Assembly (NCBI GenBank): GCA_949297205.1
Contig: CASFSH010000013.1
Coordinates: 1 to 27,110 of the forward strand
DNA: 27,110 bases
Direction: 5' to 3'
DNA from: an uncultured Bacillota bacterium
GTDB taxonomy: Bacteria; Bacillota; Clostridia; UBA1381
Below the pieces are notes generated by a model. The model ran no database searches. It was not told the DNA's origin and saw only the letters and a program-made list of their open reading frames with translations. The first letter of the stretch is position 1. Each line of letters starts with the position of its first letter. Below, piece after piece: positions 18,401 to 24,980 of the stretch. A program made the translations under genes and the position numbers.

Positions 18401-20067
18401 CATGTAATCTTGCCTGTTGAATCCTCTGTTACTTTACAGCCAAGCCCTGTTGTGTCAAACAATGTGTAGCTTCCGTCTGCATTCTTTTTAATCTTTCCAT
18501 CTTTATCTCTTTCAACATCATACTTCTGATTTAAAATGTCATAGCTTACAAGTGTTTTTGTGCTGTCAACCTTAATTGTATGATGTCCGATATTGGCATA
18601 TTGTAATTTTGTAGAATCAGTAAACATATCCGGATGTGCACGATATGGCTTAAGACCTGACGGTGTAGAATACTCATTTGTAATGTAGTTCAGGTTATAC
18701 TCTGTTTCAACCAATTCTGATGTATTGTCTGAATAGTTAAGCTTAACAGCAAGCTTGTTACCTCTTGCATTTAATGCTGGGCTCGGTGGTCTGTTTGTGT
18801 TTGCTATGAATTCAATTGATTGATATTTTCCATCAGCAACGTCGATATTCTTATACATTGAATCTGCTTCCTGGTTTGCATAGATTGCATAATCCTTATT
18901 ACTGTTATCGTGACATTCCGGAACATAGAATTGGAACTTAATTCCTTCAAGTGTCATTGTATTTGTAAGACTCTTATCCCAGTCTGTTCCCTCATCCCAG
19001 TAAGGAAGTTTAAAGAATGAAGGTCTGTAAATTGTACCTGCATAACCTGCGGAACCGTTTGTATAAGAAGGATCATCTGTATAAACTCTTGCAATATTAT
19101 ACATATCCTTCATATCAACAGGAATTGATATAGGCTGCATATTCTTAAATTCCTCTTCGCTCTGCATCAGGGTTATAGCATAAACATTTACATTACAGTA
19201 TGACTGTTCTCTGCCTGCAACCTTTGTATAATTTGCCTGTTCCTCTGCAGGAATATCATCAAATTTAACATACTTACCATTGTTATCCTTATACGGAGTA
19301 GCTGTTGCATTTTCAATTGCAAGACCGATATTATTTGTTGTTGTGTAACTACCGTCCTCGGCAATATCAATATAATAATTATCATTCAAAATACCAAAGC
19401 TTTCAAGAACTCTTGTATTATCAACTTTTACAGTGTTTTTAGCAATACGATATTCAGATGTTCCTATAAAATCATCATCATCTGCAGCTGCAAAGCTGCT
19501 GAAACTCGGAACTCCTGCAGGTGCTGCCGAGCTAACATGAAAAGTTTGATAGCTCTTTACTTCACTGCCATCTGCATAATTAAGCTCTACATATACTCTC
19601 TGATCACCTATGCCTGATCTTTCGGTGTTTGACATAATTTCGATACTTTCATACTTTCCGTCTTTTACGTCAAAATTTTTGAAAGGCTCTGTGCCGGTTC
19701 TGTTTCTCCATGTACAGAGCTGTCCGTCACTGTTCACCTTTGAATCCGGCACATAGAAGGTAAAACGTGTACCTTCAAAATTCATTACATTTGTGTAATT
19801 GTCAACCCAGCTTGAACCTTCCTCCCAATACTCAAGCTCAGTAAACGGTTTCCATGCAAAAAATCCCGGATATGCCGCATTACCGTTTCTGCGGCTCGCT
19901 CCGGCAGGAGTGGGTCCGATTGAGGTGAAAACCATATCTGTGTTGTAAACATTTTTCATGTCATACATTACAGAAACAAGCTTTTCCTCTCCCTGTGCAA
20001 AAGCATTAAAGTTTAATGCTCCCGTTACCATGCTTAATGCCAATAACGCTGATAACTGTTTTTTCAT
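15439..20067 (-). CDS. Giant secreted SGNH/GDSL-type esterase with repeated surface modules
   Basis: This 1542-residue protein has a signal peptide at 1-24. It carries three beta-sandwich modules: about 32-300, 314-600 (LPYWDEG, MTLEGIKF, NIDVADGKY, IYAMTL) and 674-900 (LFVNSSRIY, TDNVLEHNG). Helical hairpins lie at about 604-668 and 904-966, an Ig-like domain at about 968-1058, and a second at about 1062-1166 ending FIWSSINEMKPV. An SGNH hydrolase domain spans about 1180-1380: block I FGDSQTAG (S1189), block II NFGVGGTS, block III YPNDA (N1252) and block V SDGTHF (D1361, H1364). All catalytic positions are present, so it is probably an active deacetylase/esterase on a polysaccharide. A final beta-sandwich covers about 1400-1542. 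No SLH, sortase or dockerin signal is visible. The start has AAAGGA upstream. Confidence 0.85.
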   Translation of the reverse strand: MKKQLSALLALSMVTGALNFNAFAQGEEKLVSVMYDMKNVYNTDMVFTSIGPTPAGASRRNGNAAYPGFFAWKPFTELEYWEEGSSWVDNYTNVMNFEGTRFTFYVPDSKVNSDGQLCTWRNRTGTEPFKNFDVKDGKYESIEIMSNTERSGIGDQRVYVELNYADGSEVKSYQTFHVSSAAPAGVPSFSSFAAADDDDFIGTSEYRIAKNTVKVDNTRVLESFGILNDNYYIDIAEDGSYTTTNNIGLAIENATATPYKDNNGKYVKFDDIPAEEQANYTKVAGREQSYCNVNVYAITLMQSEEEFKNMQPISIPVDMKDMYNIARVYTDDPSYTNGSAGYAGTIYRPSFFKLPYWDEGTDWDKSLTNTMTLEGIKFQFYVPECHDNSNKDYAIYANQEADSMYKNIDVADGKYQSIEFIANTNRPPSPALNARGNKLAVKLNYSDNTSELVETEYNLNYITNEYSTPSGLKPYRAHPDMFTDSTKLQYANIGHHTIKVDSTKTLVSYDILNQKYDVERDKDGKIKKNADGSYTLFDTTGLGCKVTEDSTGKITWEYTKDAEGNYVPYDAAVHTGYTKVANRGDFYYTAAIYAMTLVQSIAEYSKHAATAANEAIAAIPDNVTYANRGVVENAKAIVEELLANGINTKYITDYDKYLAAVKKIDGYVADVVEPDLFVNSSRIYESDPEVDSANGYVAFMSGNAINSKEFKSKDIWKVPWTEVMTDNVLEHNGYNYKLRVVDGLNDGRGVEYYSILRGTGTAAYKSIDVVDGNYAAINILANRDYTYTYCNYDMTVGAVLVYEDGEVYVESAPVQVSDTYSDDSIKVYKNEFGKPGTTAYYLHHYEIMTDETRTLKEIKYLDKKAKAVYNKTTGVYDIEKDGSANEDHRIHTFAMSLVTTKENLAKKYAHYVDAIKAALATLENAPSSYNSMKSIAENIEVLESVGIDVNAIEGIDAYYELLPYFAEVTKVKTYNDTDNAYIELTLDRAIPEDINTSYTVLKDTVETNVKVNAENIMTGDKITGIKLSFAHDMDFDVVNAVKVVIGNRISYNQRVTVLRPLSFDDVVISDDDNFVDLKNFYETQSDNFVVRGKLNKNYDNAEGKMVLAVYDDNRRLVAMTGEIEAGDVEKVITVGNVKMNKNWTLKAFIWSSINEMKPVQDVIVLNKTYGYDNVVDNSKDIKIAYFGDSQTAGNNVTKPLTELLSLQRASSGASVEDKNFGVGGTSMFLGMYRFDDVIKTNPDILFVEFYPNDANSLKTDATREEKSAEIVSYHENVIKRALANEHVPVIIYWNPMCKSEVTIVNADGETVTVPDNSLAVDALANLLEKYDIPMMDFDVYARAQQTAGDAEYDWSNIVESDGTHFTAAGGRLCAEWMYGLMTNETNTYIRETVIAPETVSNITYANPKMIPSIYGMYDANWALTRADSANEGYWDTIEVDAFPEGFMATKAIGAEMTFTFKGTELGMYTLVGKNGGKATYVIDGEKTGTIDLHSSFSMYKCQKAIITGLEDTEHTITITTTTPNASATDATFGIGYFLVDRD

Positions 20068-20106
20068 TTTACATTTTTCCTTTCTTATTTTTATATATTT
20101 TATCCC

Positions 20107-20150
20107 AAGGCTTATCTCTTCAATATCTTTATATTGATGAGATAAACCTT
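20107..20150. other. Long imperfect hairpin in the gap between two giant genes
   Basis: The arms AAGG-C-TTATCTC-T-TCAATAT and ATATTGA-T-GAGATAA-A-CCTT pair over 18 positions with two single mismatches around a CTTT loop. It sits between the stop at 20165 and the start at 20067. No T-run follows on the minus strand, so an mRNA-processing, stabilising or attenuating hairpin is more likely than a classical terminator. Confidence 0.5.
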
Positions 20151-20164
20151 TCGGTAAAAATCTA

Positions 20165-22921
20165 TTATTTTACTATTGTTTTGTATACTGTTCTCATTCC
20201 CGAAACGCTGTCCCAGAAATAAATCTTAAGTGAGTTGTTTCCTTTTGAATCGGTTGTTAACGTTTCATTTATCGAAGCACTCGTCCCTTTATCAAACACA
20301 CCCGATACCTTTGCTATATCAATCATCTGTCCTTTACCGTTATAAAGACACGCAAAAATTGTATAACTCATATCGTCTCCTGCAGAAATGTTTTTAAAAT
20401 CTGCCTTTACCTTAACAGTTGTACCGAAATATCCCGAAAGACTGTCAATTGTTGCGCCTGCATTATTCTGAATTTTAAAATTGGATATTTCTGTAATCTT
20501 CGGAATCGTTGTGGTTATAACTGTGTTTGTACCGATTGTAAATTCCTCCGAAGCTTCTGTGCCAAGCTCCTTATTTACTATGATTTTATATTTACTTTCG
20601 TAGTCATAATCATTTTTAAAGATTACAGAAACTTTATCATCAACAGTTTTTACATTATAATCAGTAAATTCCTCGCCGTTTTTAAGAACACTGACAAAGC
20701 TTTCAGCCTCTGCCATATCAAGAGTATAGTCAAGACTTACCGAAACATTGTAAAAATCAGTTTGGGCATTGTAACCCTCAAATCTCGGAAGCACTGCCAA
20801 TATCTTATTGTAGTTTCCCAGACCGGCTTTGAACTCTTCATCCTCAAGAATCTTTAATATTGATGTCATTTCATCAAATAATTGAGAGCCTTTTTGTGAA
20901 ATTGAAACAGGCACTTCGCCCGATAGTATTATTTCATTTTCAAGAGAAACATCCATTTCGTTTAACTTCTGAGTATATAAGTCGTGATATTCCTTATATG
21001 CCATAACTGCTGTCATTGCATAAATTGCACAAGCTGTAGGATAGTTACCTCTATTAGAACCTGTTCCGAGCTGTGGTATTACCTCGCCTTCTTCATCACG
21101 GAGATAATTTCCTTCATCATCAGTTAAAAGAATATATCTGTCCATTAGTATATCGTAGCTTTCAAGAACTTTTGATGAATCAGCAGGAATTTCAATCAAA
21201 GCCAAATTTCCGTTCTGTTCCTTTTCAGGCGGACATCTTAAAGCCTTAATACCCTTTCCGTTAAAGCTGTTTGCAAAGAAATTAAGCTCCTCGGTGTAAA
21301 TCTCATCACTTCCGTCAGCGTAATTAAGCCTTATAAGAATATGTCCGGGATTCTGTCTTTCACTATTTGCCATAATTGCAAGCTTTTTATAATATGTATC
21401 TTCAAGGTCAATATTCTTAAACGGATAGAATTCCTTTTCATCGTTTCCGAATGTGTTTCTGTAGGTTGCATATTTAGTATCTGAATTGTCAACACAGTCA
21501 GGAACATAGAATCTGAAACGAATTCCTTCAAATGTCATTTCGCCTGTATCGGTTTCGGTCCAGTCAATCCCCTCATCCCAGTAAGGAAGAGATACAAATG
21601 AATCTCTGTACCAGTTGCCTGCATATCCTGCCTGTCCGTTATTATAGGTCGGTACGCTTGAATAAATTCTCGATGTATTATACATACTGCTCATATCATA
21701 TATAACCGATACACTTTCGTTATCCTTCAAAAATTGCTTTGCCGCTTCATACTTATCTGTGTTGGTGATAAGCGATATATCATATCCGTTATCCTCAGCT
21801 TCTTCAAGCATATCAGAAATAGCATCAATCATCGCCTTGGTAATGTTATTTTTATTTCCCGGCAATGCATCAATTTTATCAACGATTTTCTTTAATTCTT
21901 CAAGCTCTTCAAGCTTACCTTCTGCTGCTTCATATCTGTCAAGATTTTGAAGTCCCGATAAATCATAACCCTTTTCTTCCGCATCCGCAAGCATTAAGGT
22001 TATATTCTTTATTGTTGGAATGTCAGAAATCACTAACCTGTCACCAAGTGAGTTTATGGCATTCTGAATATTTTCAACAGCTAAAGCTTCAGCACCGGCA
22101 AGGTCAATTCCAAGAGTAATTGCATTTACTGCAAAATACAAACTGCTGTTTTTCGGAATTTCTATCTTATATAATACTTTGGTATTATCAAGGTCAACTA
22201 CATAGTTATATAATGAAAGCTTTTTTGTTATCAGATTTTTCTTGCTTATTGCTCTTGCTTCAATAATACCGCCTTCTGCATTTGTCGAGTCGATATCTGT
22301 TATTGTAACCGTTTCCGGCTCATCCTCACCCTGATAATAAAGCTTTATTTCACACTCTGTCTCATCAACCCTGTGGAGTCCGCCTATTATACCAATCTTT
22401 TCATAACAGCCCGGAGATAATTCAAACACCATATTATTTGTACTCGTTGATGCAGAAGATTTGACATCTGCTGCAGCATTCACATTATATGTAAGTCCGT
22501 CGAATGTGAACAAACCGCTTTCGGCATCATATGCTTCATTTGCAAGCACATCATCAATATACATACCTGCCTGATTAAATGCAGAATCAACATTATTACC
22601 AAGTGAATTGTTAACTGTCAGAAATGAATATCTGTCAAAATAACCCGACAAATCAAGATGAACAGATTCTATCTGATTTTGTATCTTAGCTCCGTCGCCG
22701 GAATTTCCCATGATGTCAGCATTTTCCAAGTTGCTTATGACATTATCTTCTATCAGGTCAGAAGCCTCTTGAATCTCAGAATATTCACCCGTCTCCTGCA
22801 ATGCCAAAACCTCATCAGAGCTTACCTGATTCAACTCCGGTTGGGCAAATGATTGCTGAGACATCATAAGCATCTGCACCGCTATTAAAAGTGCCAATGC
22901 TTTTTTAATGTTTTTTTTCAT
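20165..22921 (-). CDS. Secreted non-enzymatic modular protein with beta-sandwich and helical modules
   Basis: This 918-residue protein has a signal peptide at 1-26 (cut near SFA-QP). Residues 88-274 form a divergent beta-sandwich module (DLSGYF, FTFDGLTYNV, VNAITL). Two tandem helical hairpins follow at about 280-340 (NAINSLGDRL, ADAEEKGYDL) and 345-400. A second, canonical module at about 405-645 has MYNTSRIY, LPYWDEG, MTFEGIRFRFYVP, NYADGSDEIY and IYAMTAV. Then come a third helical hairpin (about 650-712), a bacterial Ig-like domain (about 718-800, VSLDYTLDMAEAESF) and the shared C-terminal Ig-like domain (about 808-918, ending YFWDSVSGMRTVYKTIVK). No catalytic motif is seen, so a binding or scaffold role is inferred. 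The AGAGGAG site lies 8 nt before the ATG. It is the first gene left of the divergent promoter region, 97 bp upstream of the SGNH gene, with which it may be co-transcribed. Confidence 0.82.
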   Translation of the reverse strand: MKKNIKKALALLIAVQMLMMSQQSFAQPELNQVSSDEVLALQETGEYSEIQEASDLIEDNVISNLENADIMGNSGDGAKIQNQIESVHLDLSGYFDRYSFLTVNNSLGNNVDSAFNQAGMYIDDVLANEAYDAESGLFTFDGLTYNVNAAADVKSSASTSTNNMVFELSPGCYEKIGIIGGLHRVDETECEIKLYYQGEDEPETVTITDIDSTNAEGGIIEARAISKKNLITKKLSLYNYVVDLDNTKVLYKIEIPKNSSLYFAVNAITLGIDLAGAEALAVENIQNAINSLGDRLVISDIPTIKNITLMLADAEEKGYDLSGLQNLDRYEAAEGKLEELEELKKIVDKIDALPGNKNNITKAMIDAISDMLEEAEDNGYDISLITNTDKYEAAKQFLKDNESVSVIYDMSSMYNTSRIYSSVPTYNNGQAGYAGNWYRDSFVSLPYWDEGIDWTETDTGEMTFEGIRFRFYVPDCVDNSDTKYATYRNTFGNDEKEFYPFKNIDLEDTYYKKLAIMANSERQNPGHILIRLNYADGSDEIYTEELNFFANSFNGKGIKALRCPPEKEQNGNLALIEIPADSSKVLESYDILMDRYILLTDDEGNYLRDEEGEVIPQLGTGSNRGNYPTACAIYAMTAVMAYKEYHDLYTQKLNEMDVSLENEIILSGEVPVSISQKGSQLFDEMTSILKILEDEEFKAGLGNYNKILAVLPRFEGYNAQTDFYNVSVSLDYTLDMAEAESFVSVLKNGEEFTDYNVKTVDDKVSVIFKNDYDYESKYKIIVNKELGTEASEEFTIGTNTVITTTIPKITEISNFKIQNNAGATIDSLSGYFGTTVKVKADFKNISAGDDMSYTIFACLYNGKGQMIDIAKVSGVFDKGTSASINETLTTDSKGNNSLKIYFWDSVSGMRTVYKTIVK

Positions 22922-22949
22922 AATATGTACTCCTCTCTGATATGCTTTT

Positions 22950-22978
22950 ATTTTACCTTACATTTTCTTATTAGTAAA
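22950..22978 (-). promoter_or_regulatory. Probable sigma-A promoter of the leftward surface-protein genes
   Basis: On the minus strand TTTACT (22978-22973) and TAAAAT (22955-22950) are 17 bp apart, about 30 bp before the start codon at 22921. Spacing is ideal and the boxes are moderately close to TTGACA/TATAAT. It would drive the 918-residue gene and possibly the SGNH gene after it. Confidence 0.5.
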
Positions 22979-22997
22979 CGTAAATTATTACCGTTTA
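22975..22997. promoter_or_regulatory. Operator-like inverted repeat over the -35 box
   Basis: TAAACG and CGTTTA flank the centre TAAATTATTAC. Pairing continues inward as TAA/TTA with one base bulged. The repeat overlaps the -35 hexamer of the leftward promoter, so a bound protein would block or alter its use. The adjacent divergent AraC-type regulator is a candidate, although AraC proteins more often use direct repeats. Confidence 0.35.
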
Positions 22998-23209
22998 AGC
23001 AGAATAAAATGCCGGGCAATGATTGCTTTTGCTCTTTTACTCCTTTTTTTCGGTTTTTATTAGCTCATTTTACCAATTAAATTTTTAATATAATTGCTTT
23101 TTTGAGTGCTTTTACTATCATCATATTATTATTATAACTACACAAAATCCGTTTGTGAATATCAAAAACACTCATTTATTGTTTAAAACGCTTTTCTTAT
23201 TAAAAACTA

Positions 23210-23238
23210 TTGACAATTTGTTGTTTTTATTTTATACT
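23210..23238 (+). promoter_or_regulatory. Strong sigma-A promoter of the AraC-type regulator
   Basis: TTGACA (23210-23215) and TATACT (23233-23238) are separated by exactly 17 bp. The ribosome binding site GGAGGTG follows at about 23251, and the ATG is at 23263. This near-consensus promoter lies inside the extended open frame that begins at 23155, which supports the later start. The rest of 22922-23262 is AT-rich with T-runs and no gene. Confidence 0.75.
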
Positions 23239-23262
23239 GAAAAAACGAACGGAGGTGTTAAT

Positions 23263-24075
23263 ATGCCAATACTTACTCTTGCAGAACTAAACGACAGACA
23301 CATTATATTTAAAAAAATGTCATTCCGCAAATTATTTCCGTATGACTATGTTGAAAGCTACACCTTTCCGCCGACATCTGTCAGCAGTTTTATTTTCGCA
23401 CTTGACGGAACTGCAACCATAACATCAGATGATTTCAGTCCTTTTCATCTTGAGAAGGGATCACTTTGTTACATTCCGAAAAATTCAGCCTACACATTTT
23501 CAGAAGACGAAAAATATGCATATATAGAGCTTGATTTTGAAATATATGATTATGAAACCAACGAAGAAATATATCTTGAAAAGTATCCTACCCTTATCTA
23601 TCAAAAAACACCAACAGAAATTTCAGATATAATTAACAACATAATCAATATATCCACTTATTCCTCATACGGAAACAATTTAAAATATACATCGCTTGTC
23701 TTTAATATGTTTTATACAATGCTTCGTCACAAGCATTTTGACATACCGCAAAACAGCGATTATTCAAAAATTGCAAAAAGTATAAAATATATGGAGGAAA
23801 ATGTAACAAACACATTAACCTGTGCCGATTTTGCAAAAATGTGTAACTTAAGTGAATCACATTTCAGAAAGCTTTTTAAGCAGCAAATGAACATGACACC
23901 GATGCAGTATAATAACGTTGTAAAGATAAATTTCGCCTGTCAGCATCTGAAAACTTCAAACTGCAGAATATTAACGTTATCTGCTCATCTTGGTTTTGCA
24001 AATCCCTCAGATTTCTGCCATGTATTCAAAAGGGTAACGGGAATATCTGCAAGCGAATACAGAAACAAAAAATAA
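23263..24075 (+). CDS. AraC-family transcriptional regulator
   Basis: This 270-residue cytoplasmic protein has the usual AraC-family length. Residues about 15-95 form a cupin-like sensing domain (SSFIFALDGTATITSDD, then LEKGSLCYIPKNSAYTF), the pattern of an AraC-type sugar-binding arm. Residues about 165-270 hold two helix-turn-helix motifs: TCADFAKMCNLSESHFRKLFKQ (about 186-207) and LSAHLGFANPSDFCHVFKRVTG (about 239-260). The latter is followed by ISASEYRNKK, the standard family ending. The ATG at 23263 has GGAGGTG 6 nt upstream; the GTG at 23155 lacks a site and lies upstream of the promoter. It is divergent from the surface-protein genes and upstream of the HAD and PHP genes, so it probably controls one or both sets in response to a glycan-derived ligand (inference). 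Confidence 0.9.
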   Translation: MPILTLAELNDRHIIFKKMSFRKLFPYDYVESYTFPPTSVSSFIFALDGTATITSDDFSPFHLEKGSLCYIPKNSAYTFSEDEKYAYIELDFEIYDYETNEEIYLEKYPTLIYQKTPTEISDIINNIINISTYSSYGNNLKYTSLVFNMFYTMLRHKHFDIPQNSDYSKIAKSIKYMEENVTNTLTCADFAKMCNLSESHFRKLFKQQMNMTPMQYNNVVKINFACQHLKTSNCRILTLSAHLGFANPSDFCHVFKRVTGISASEYRNKK

Positions 24076-24167
24076 TCGTTCCAAACAACAGATAACCGCT
24101 TTTAACATTGATTCTTTTTAAGCTTCATGTTAGAACAAATAATATACTTTAAACGGAGGTAATTATT

Positions 24168-24959
24168 TTGATAAAATTAATAGCATTGGATTTTGACTGG
24201 ACTCTTGTTGAACATAAACCCGACAAGCCTTATATTTCCGGCGAACTTATGGATTTTTTTAAAGAATTTATAAATAAAGGAAATTACGCAGGAATTATTT
24301 CAGGCAGACCTGTGTGGGAGTTTAAATGTTCAATTACCGATGCCGGCTTTGAATGGGCAAAACCATTTCCGAATTTTCTTGTAGCAAGAGAAGCCTATCT
24401 TTGGGAATATGATACAAACTATGTCGACATAAAAGAACTTAACGGCGAAGCACATAATGATATTTCTTCGTTAAATCTTATTCTGAGCAAGCATTTAAAC
24501 GGCATAATAAATATGCTTAAAAACAATAATATCATTGTTTCAAATTTCTACATATACGGTGAATTTGCAACTGAAATTCATGTATCATCCGACAAGGCAG
24601 ATACAGCTTTGGAATTGGTCAAAAACTATGTATCGGAGCATAAAATTCCAAATGCCGATGTTCACCGAAATGGTATTATGATAACAATTTATCACAACAA
24701 ATACGGCAAAGGCAATACCTTAAAGAGAGTTGCACAATATTATGGGCTGAAACCTGAAGAGGTCCTCGCTGTCGGTGATAATTATAATGATATTTCCATG
24801 ATTGACGGCAAATTCGGCTTTGTAGGCGGCTGTGTCGGAAATGCAGTTGATGACATTAAAAATACTGTAAAAAAGAACGGCGGTTATGTCGGTGATGGAT
24901 TTGCCTCCGAGGGTGTTATGGGTATTATTAGGCAGCTTCAGACGGAAGGTAAAATATAA
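24168..24959 (+). CDS. HAD-superfamily (Cof/type IIB-like) phosphatase
   Basis: This 263-residue cytoplasmic protein starts at TTG, placed by CGGAGGT 7 nt upstream. HAD motif I is DFDWTL (D8, D10), with Trp where Gly is usual. Motif II is IISGRP (S45), motif III lysine is probably K181 (KYGKGNTLKR), and motif IV is GDNYND (D204, D208). A type-IIB cap fits the middle region (about 85-170) and the overall length. Family members dephosphorylate sugar phosphates and similar small metabolites. It lies 92 bp after the regulator and 21 bp before the PHP gene, so the last two genes probably share a transcript. It may dephosphorylate an intermediate of the glycan catabolised by this locus (inference). 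Confidence 0.88.
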   Translation: MIKLIALDFDWTLVEHKPDKPYISGELMDFFKEFINKGNYAGIISGRPVWEFKCSITDAGFEWAKPFPNFLVAREAYLWEYDTNYVDIKELNGEAHNDISSLNLILSKHLNGIINMLKNNNIIVSNFYIYGEFATEIHVSSDKADTALELVKNYVSEHKIPNADVHRNGIMITIYHNKYGKGNTLKRVAQYYGLKPEEVLAVGDNYNDISMIDGKFGFVGGCVGNAVDDIKNTVKKNGGYVGDGFASEGVMGIIRQLQTEGKI

Positions 24960-24980
24960 TTTAAAACATGGGAGGTAATA

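Noticed and set aside
23155..23262. GTG start giving a 306-residue AraC protein
   Set aside because: The near-consensus promoter at 23210-23238 lies inside this extension, and only the ATG at 23263 has a Shine-Dalgarno site.
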